Below, piece after piece: positions 31,634-34,266 of a stretch of DNA of 34,266 nucleotides. Source of the stretch: Nitrospirales bacterium (GTDB taxonomy: Bacteria; Nitrospirota; Nitrospiria; Nitrospirales; UBA8639); the NCBI GenBank assembly GCA_029261235.1, contig JAJDBS010000087.1:1-34266 (forward strand). The letters run 5' to 3'. The notes below the pieces were generated by a model, which saw only the letters and a program-made list of their open reading frames with translations, had not been told where the DNA came from and did no database searches. How positions within the stretch are numbered: position 1 is the first letter of the stretch; each line of letters starts with the position of its first letter. The translations under genes and the position numbers were made by a program.

Positions 31634-32395
31634 ATGATGACACCTGTAGAAACGAATGGCCATCTCTCCTCAGAAGTTGTTGACGTGGAATTATCGGAAA
31701 GCCAAAATTTACCAGAACTCGTCGTGAATGGGGATGAAGTTGGTGAGCATTTGGAAGAAGATGCATTGCACGACGATGTTCAGTGGGATTTAGACGATAT
31801 CAAAGCGACATTTGAAGCCGTGTTATTTGTTTCCCATGATCCGCTCACGATAGAGAAGCTCGCATCGGTGCTAGAGGGAGTCCCAAAATCGACACTCAAA
31901 ACGACCATGTACATGCTTCAAGAAGAATACAATCAGGCTGGTCGAGGCTTGCACATCTCGGAAGTCGCTGGGGGATTTGTGTTGGCGACACGCCCCGAAC
32001 AGAGCGACGCCATCAAGCGTCTTTCTAAAACCAAGGTCTCCACAGCGAAACTCTCGCGTTCAGCCTTAGAGGCTTTAGCCATTGTGGGTTATAAGCAACC
32101 CATTACTCGGGGTGAAATTGAAAAAGTTCGAGGGGTGGAGACGTCGGGGGTTTTGCGAACTCTCTTGGATCAAAAAATGATTCGTATCGTAGGGCGCCAA
32201 GAGGTCCCAGGACGGCCTATGTTGTATGGAACTGGTAAGCAATTTTTACAGCGCTTTGGGCTACGAGATCTACGCGATCTTCCTCCGTTGAAGGAGCTGA
32301 AAGATTTAGGGGATTCTGAATCGCTTTCCTTAGAGTTGCCCTTTGATTCTCAGGATATCCAAGAGGAGCCTCGCGTTGCGGATCTTTCCGCATAG
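31634..32395 (+). CDS. scpB: Segregation and condensation protein B
   Basis: The 253-residue product has the two winged-helix domains of ScpB, with characteristic IKATFEAVLFVSHDPLT and LEALAIVGYKQPITRGEIEK. The motif GRPMLYGTGKQFLQRFGL closes domain 2. The N-terminal 50 residues are an acidic extension (VNGDEVGEHLEEDALHDD) beyond the usual start of the family. GAGGGGG at 31622-31628 precedes the ATG. ScpB dimers bind ScpA in the condensin complex. The C-terminal tail is acidic and short. Confidence 0.94.
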   Translation: MMTPVETNGHLSSEVVDVELSESQNLPELVVNGDEVGEHLEEDALHDDVQWDLDDIKATFEAVLFVSHDPLTIEKLASVLEGVPKSTLKTTMYMLQEEYNQAGRGLHISEVAGGFVLATRPEQSDAIKRLSKTKVSTAKLSRSALEALAIVGYKQPITRGEIEKVRGVETSGVLRTLLDQKMIRIVGRQEVPGRPMLYGTGKQFLQRFGLRDLRDLPPLKELKDLGDSESLSLELPFDSQDIQEEPRVADLSA

Positions 32396-32745
32396 CACTC
32401 TTGAGTTACCCTATTTCAGTCGCTTCTGCTTGGTCATCTCTCCCTTCTTCCCCGCACGTGTCATTCGAGTTTTCTTGGCGCCTTTGAGTAAGATGAGTAC
32501 AGGCGCGTGAGGCTTTCTAGGAATTTCATTTGAAGAGGAGAACCAGCAAGGCCTTTTTCCAAGAATTGTGTTAGTCGCTGTGCTGGAGTAGCTCAACCTC
32601 TATGGTGAAAAATGCCACATCTCCGAGGAAATTTTTCCACATTAATGCATTCTAGTGCTATAACTAGACATGGCTCTTTTTTTCTGAAACCTATCAGATA
32701 ACTCAAAGAAGCTACATAGTCTTGCAAGAGGGTAAGGTAAAAAAT
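32396..32745. other. Spacer after scpB
   Basis: No convincing gene is present. A minus-strand frame at 32411-32596 ends with a Lys-rich TRAGKKGEMTKQKRLK but has no SD. TGCTATAAC at 32656-32664 looks like an extended -10 element for the next gene, without a clear -35. Confidence 0.35.
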
Positions 32746-33027
32746 ATGGTTAAAGTGTTAATGTTTGGGCATGAAATACGGGAAGCGGTGGAAGATCCTG
32801 AAGTAGAAATTTCTTTAGAACAATCAGTTTCGCTTCGCCAACTATTTGAAGATCATCAAGTCCACTTTCAAGGACTCATGCCGTTTCTGGAATCCGCTGA
32901 ATTGATGTTGACGATTAATCAAAAGATTTCAACGTTAGATGGGACCGTAAAAGATGGCGATACGATCAAGATCACACATCAAGGTAGTGACCAGTCTGCA
33001 GATGGAGCCAGATGGCATAATCCATAG
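32746..33027 (+). CDS. MoaD/ThiS-like ubiquitin-fold protein lacking the terminal diglycine
   Basis: From the ATG at 32746 the product has 93 residues. The first strand is MVKVLMFG, a helix follows (SLRQLFEDHQ), and LMLTINQKISTLDGTVKDGDTIKI matches the last strands of MoaD/ThiS sulfur carriers. Those proteins end in Gly-Gly, which is adenylated and thiolated. Here the end is THQGSDQSADGARWHNP with no Gly-Gly, so sulfur transfer by the usual chemistry is unlikely unless the tail is cleaved. AAGG about 8 bases before the ATG supports this start; TTG at 32722 is an alternative. No moeB or thiF gene is nearby. Confidence 0.7.
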   Translation: MVKVLMFGHEIREAVEDPEVEISLEQSVSLRQLFEDHQVHFQGLMPFLESAELMLTINQKISTLDGTVKDGDTIKITHQGSDQSADGARWHNP

Positions 33028-33262
33028 GGTCTTTTCGGATTTTTTCTGAAACTCAAACTGAGAAAAAACGTACGAGTCTTGGTTGTCGTATCTAGAAATG
33101 TCTTGTTTCGTATCAAAGTCCCTATGCGGGGCTAATGTCCTCGGCATTCACGAACTGTATGGGATCGCACTCTTTTTGTAGAACATCCCATCCCCCTACA
33201 GTCTCCAACGCGTGAGAAATGATCATCGTTCTACCTTGCATGTCTTGTTCAATTGTTTTATG
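33028..33262. other. Spacer after the MoaD-like gene
   Basis: I see TTTTTTCT and AGAAAAAA around 33045-33068, an AT-rich inverted repeat. A minus-strand frame of 39 codons at 33122-33241 (ending VNAEDISPA) has no SD, so I do not call it a gene. Confidence 0.3.
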
Positions 33263-33287
33263 GGGCCCACTGGGCCCAATTTTTTTT
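33263..33287 (+). terminator. Rho-independent-like terminator
   Basis: GGGCCC, ACT, GGGCCC forms a GC-only hairpin, followed by AATTTTTTTT. It has the classical layout on the plus strand and could end transcripts from the MoaD-like gene, 236 bases upstream, or mark the edge of the insertion-sequence remnant. Confidence 0.6.
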
Positions 33288-33339
33288 CGCTGCAAATTGA
33301 ACCCAACTCAAGATTGGCCACGGTCTTTTCCTTTTCTTC

Positions 33340-33680
33340 GTCTTTCATCACAGCGGTGAACTTATTCGACGTAAATTGTGAGCCTTGATCGGTGTTGTAG
33401 ATTTCTGGCATGCCATACTGAGCCAGTGACTCCTTCCTCGAATGCCTCAATGCAGAACGGCGTCTCTAGCGAATTGGACAATCGCCAGGACAGGACTTTC
33501 CGGCTCTGCCAGTTCATGATCGCCACTAAATACAACAACCCGCGTTTGATCGGGATGTCGGTGATATCGTTGCACCAGACCTGATTGGCTCTGGTGACCG
33601 TCAGATTCCGCAAAAGATACGGATAAAGCATAGGCTGAGGCTGGCTCGTGCGCGGGTTATCTAGCTGGAGCGCCGTCAAA
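33340..33680 (-). pseudogene. IS3-family transposase (OrfB) remnant, frameshifted
   Basis: Two minus-strand frames together read like the middle of IS3 OrfB. The first is RTSQPQPMLYPYLLRNLTV, then NQVWCNDITDIPIKRG with the first catalytic Asp and YLVAIMNWQSRKVLSWRLSN. After a frame change near 33428-33436 comes LAQYGMPEIYNTDQGSQFTS with the second Asp. Relative to the intact pattern, 4 extra bases (GAGT) sit at the break. Similarity stops after FTAVMKD at about 33340, before the third catalytic residue (Glu). The 5' part is missing too. It is therefore a dead fragment with no terminal repeats that I can identify. Confidence 0.85.
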
Positions 33681-33801
33681 ATAACCGCGTGTGGGTAGTG
33701 CTGGACGTCGCACCGGAGTTCTTACGGTCGGAGGGTTCGGTATCGATGGTGCGGCAAGGTGAAGCAGGAGATGAGAACAACAAAATTGAAAAAGACACTC
33801 G

Positions 33802-33820
33802 AGAGGAATTTCTTTCCTCT
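33802..33820 (-). terminator. Weak hairpin after comF
   Basis: AGAGGAA, a 5-base loop and TTCCTCT form a 7-base hairpin. On the minus strand TTTTTC follows about 8 bases later. It lies 38 bases past the comF stop and in a CTTAC/TTCAC-rich stretch related to the palindrome at 6372-6430. Confidence 0.3.
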
Positions 33821-33857
33821 TGCTTCTCACTCCTTACTTTTCACTTCTTACTCAAAA

Positions 33858-34266
33858 TTAGAGCATTCGAGCGAGTGTTAGCCCATATACAGGACCTGAT
33901 CCGGCTTTGCGAAGAGTCCTGGCGCATTCATGAAGGGTGGTCCCCGTTGTGAAGACGTCGTCGATTAACATAATACGTTTGTCTTTAATGTGAGAGGCGT
34001 TGTCTACTGAGAACGCTCGGCGGAGATTAGTGAGCCGCTCTTTTTTCGAGAGGGATGTTTGTGGCACGGTCGGTCGAACACGAAGAAGACATGATATGAG
34101 TAAGGGGATCTGGAGATGTTGACTGAGTCCATGAGCCAACAAGTGGGATTGGTTGTATTCGCGTTCTCGTAGCCGTTGCGGATGCAGAGGAACCGGCATG
34201 AGGAGATCGATGGGTGGTAGTGCGGGTAATGCGGATATCATTTTCTGAATGAACGGCTTGGTCAGC
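33858..34266 (-). CDS. comF: ComF-family phosphoribosyltransferase-like protein, N-terminus cut by window edge
   Basis: The frame stays open to the right edge, upstream of an internal Met, so only the C-terminal 135 residues are visible. They show LLMPVPLHPQRLREREYNQS, the ComF hallmark, and the PRPP-binding loop IMLIDDVFTTGTTLHECA. The zinc-finger N-terminus expected in ComF is off the window. In naturally competent bacteria ComF helps DNA uptake. In others its role is unclear, and no other competence genes are seen here. It is convergent with nothing intact on the left, only the IS remnant on its own strand. Confidence 0.88.
   Translation of the reverse strand, partial: LTKPFIQKMISALPALPPIDLLMPVPLHPQRLREREYNQSHLLAHGLSQHLQIPLLISCLLRVRPTVPQTSLSKKERLTNLRRAFSVDNASHIKDKRIMLIDDVFTTGTTLHECARTLRKAGSGPVYGLTLARML

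Noticed and set aside
32411-32596. 61-codon minus-strand frame with Lys-rich end
   Set aside because: No SD, poor N-terminal composition; only the last 16 residues look natural.
33689-33952. 87-codon plus-strand frame
   Set aside because: It overlaps the 3' end of comF on the other strand and an intergenic repeat, with no SD or motif.
1-34266. tRNA, rRNA, CRISPR array, prophage or origin of replication
   Set aside because: I read the spacers and found no cloverleaf, regular repeat-spacer pattern, phage genes or DnaA-box cluster that I could support.

Overview
This window looks like chromosomal DNA of a free-living Gram-negative bacterium. Several products carry signal peptides, there is a VanZ-like membrane protein, and the ScpA/ScpB condensin partners, PrmA, Uup, YchJ and ComF are present. 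I lean towards Nitrospirota (a Nitrospira-like organism). That rests on recollection of the gene repertoire and of a dispersed palindromic repeat (TGTTGAAAAA...GGCGTTC) present here in three copies; no marker gene proves it. I see no rRNA, tRNA, CRISPR array or phage.

Left part (1-13344): a VapBC toxin-antitoxin pair cut by the edge; a full-length Lhr helicase tightly followed by a VanZ-type membrane protein with a C-terminal beta-rich domain; a small zinc-ribbon protein; a membrane-anchored MutS-family ATPase; PrmA; two unknown minus-strand genes, one of only 55 codons; a secreted TPR protein; the uracil/mismatch glycosylase Mug; a trypsin-PDZ protease; and a STAS-domain anti-sigma antagonist.

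Middle part (13345-20432): the most unusual stretch. Five minus-strand genes run as ECF sigma factor, zinc-finger anti-sigma factor, exported subtilase, RTX-type calcium-binding protein and STN-domain exported protein. I infer an envelope-signalling module in which the sigma factor controls a secreted protease and exported partners. The block is flanked by an intact geranylgeranyl-reductase-like flavoprotein gene on the right and a decayed flavoprotein N-terminus on the left. A near-identical copy of the flavoprotein 3' end lies further right, so the locus has been rearranged.

Right part (20433-34266): an unknown gene, Uup (ABC-F), YchJ, YaiI, an AT-richer HNH-type protein that looks acquired, a decayed tail of an MFS gene beside the intact MFS gene, a 28-residue lysine-rich protein, a histone-H1-like protein with an acidic tail, a Prx6-type peroxiredoxin, an exported pentapeptide-repeat-like protein, the scpA-scpB pair, a MoaD/ThiS-like protein lacking the terminal diglycine, an IS3-type transposase remnant, and the C-terminal part of ComF cut by the window edge.

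Start codons were moved inward from the longest open frame where a Shine-Dalgarno (SD) site or signal peptide argued for it (TPR protein, protease, subtilase, YchJ, MoaD-like).
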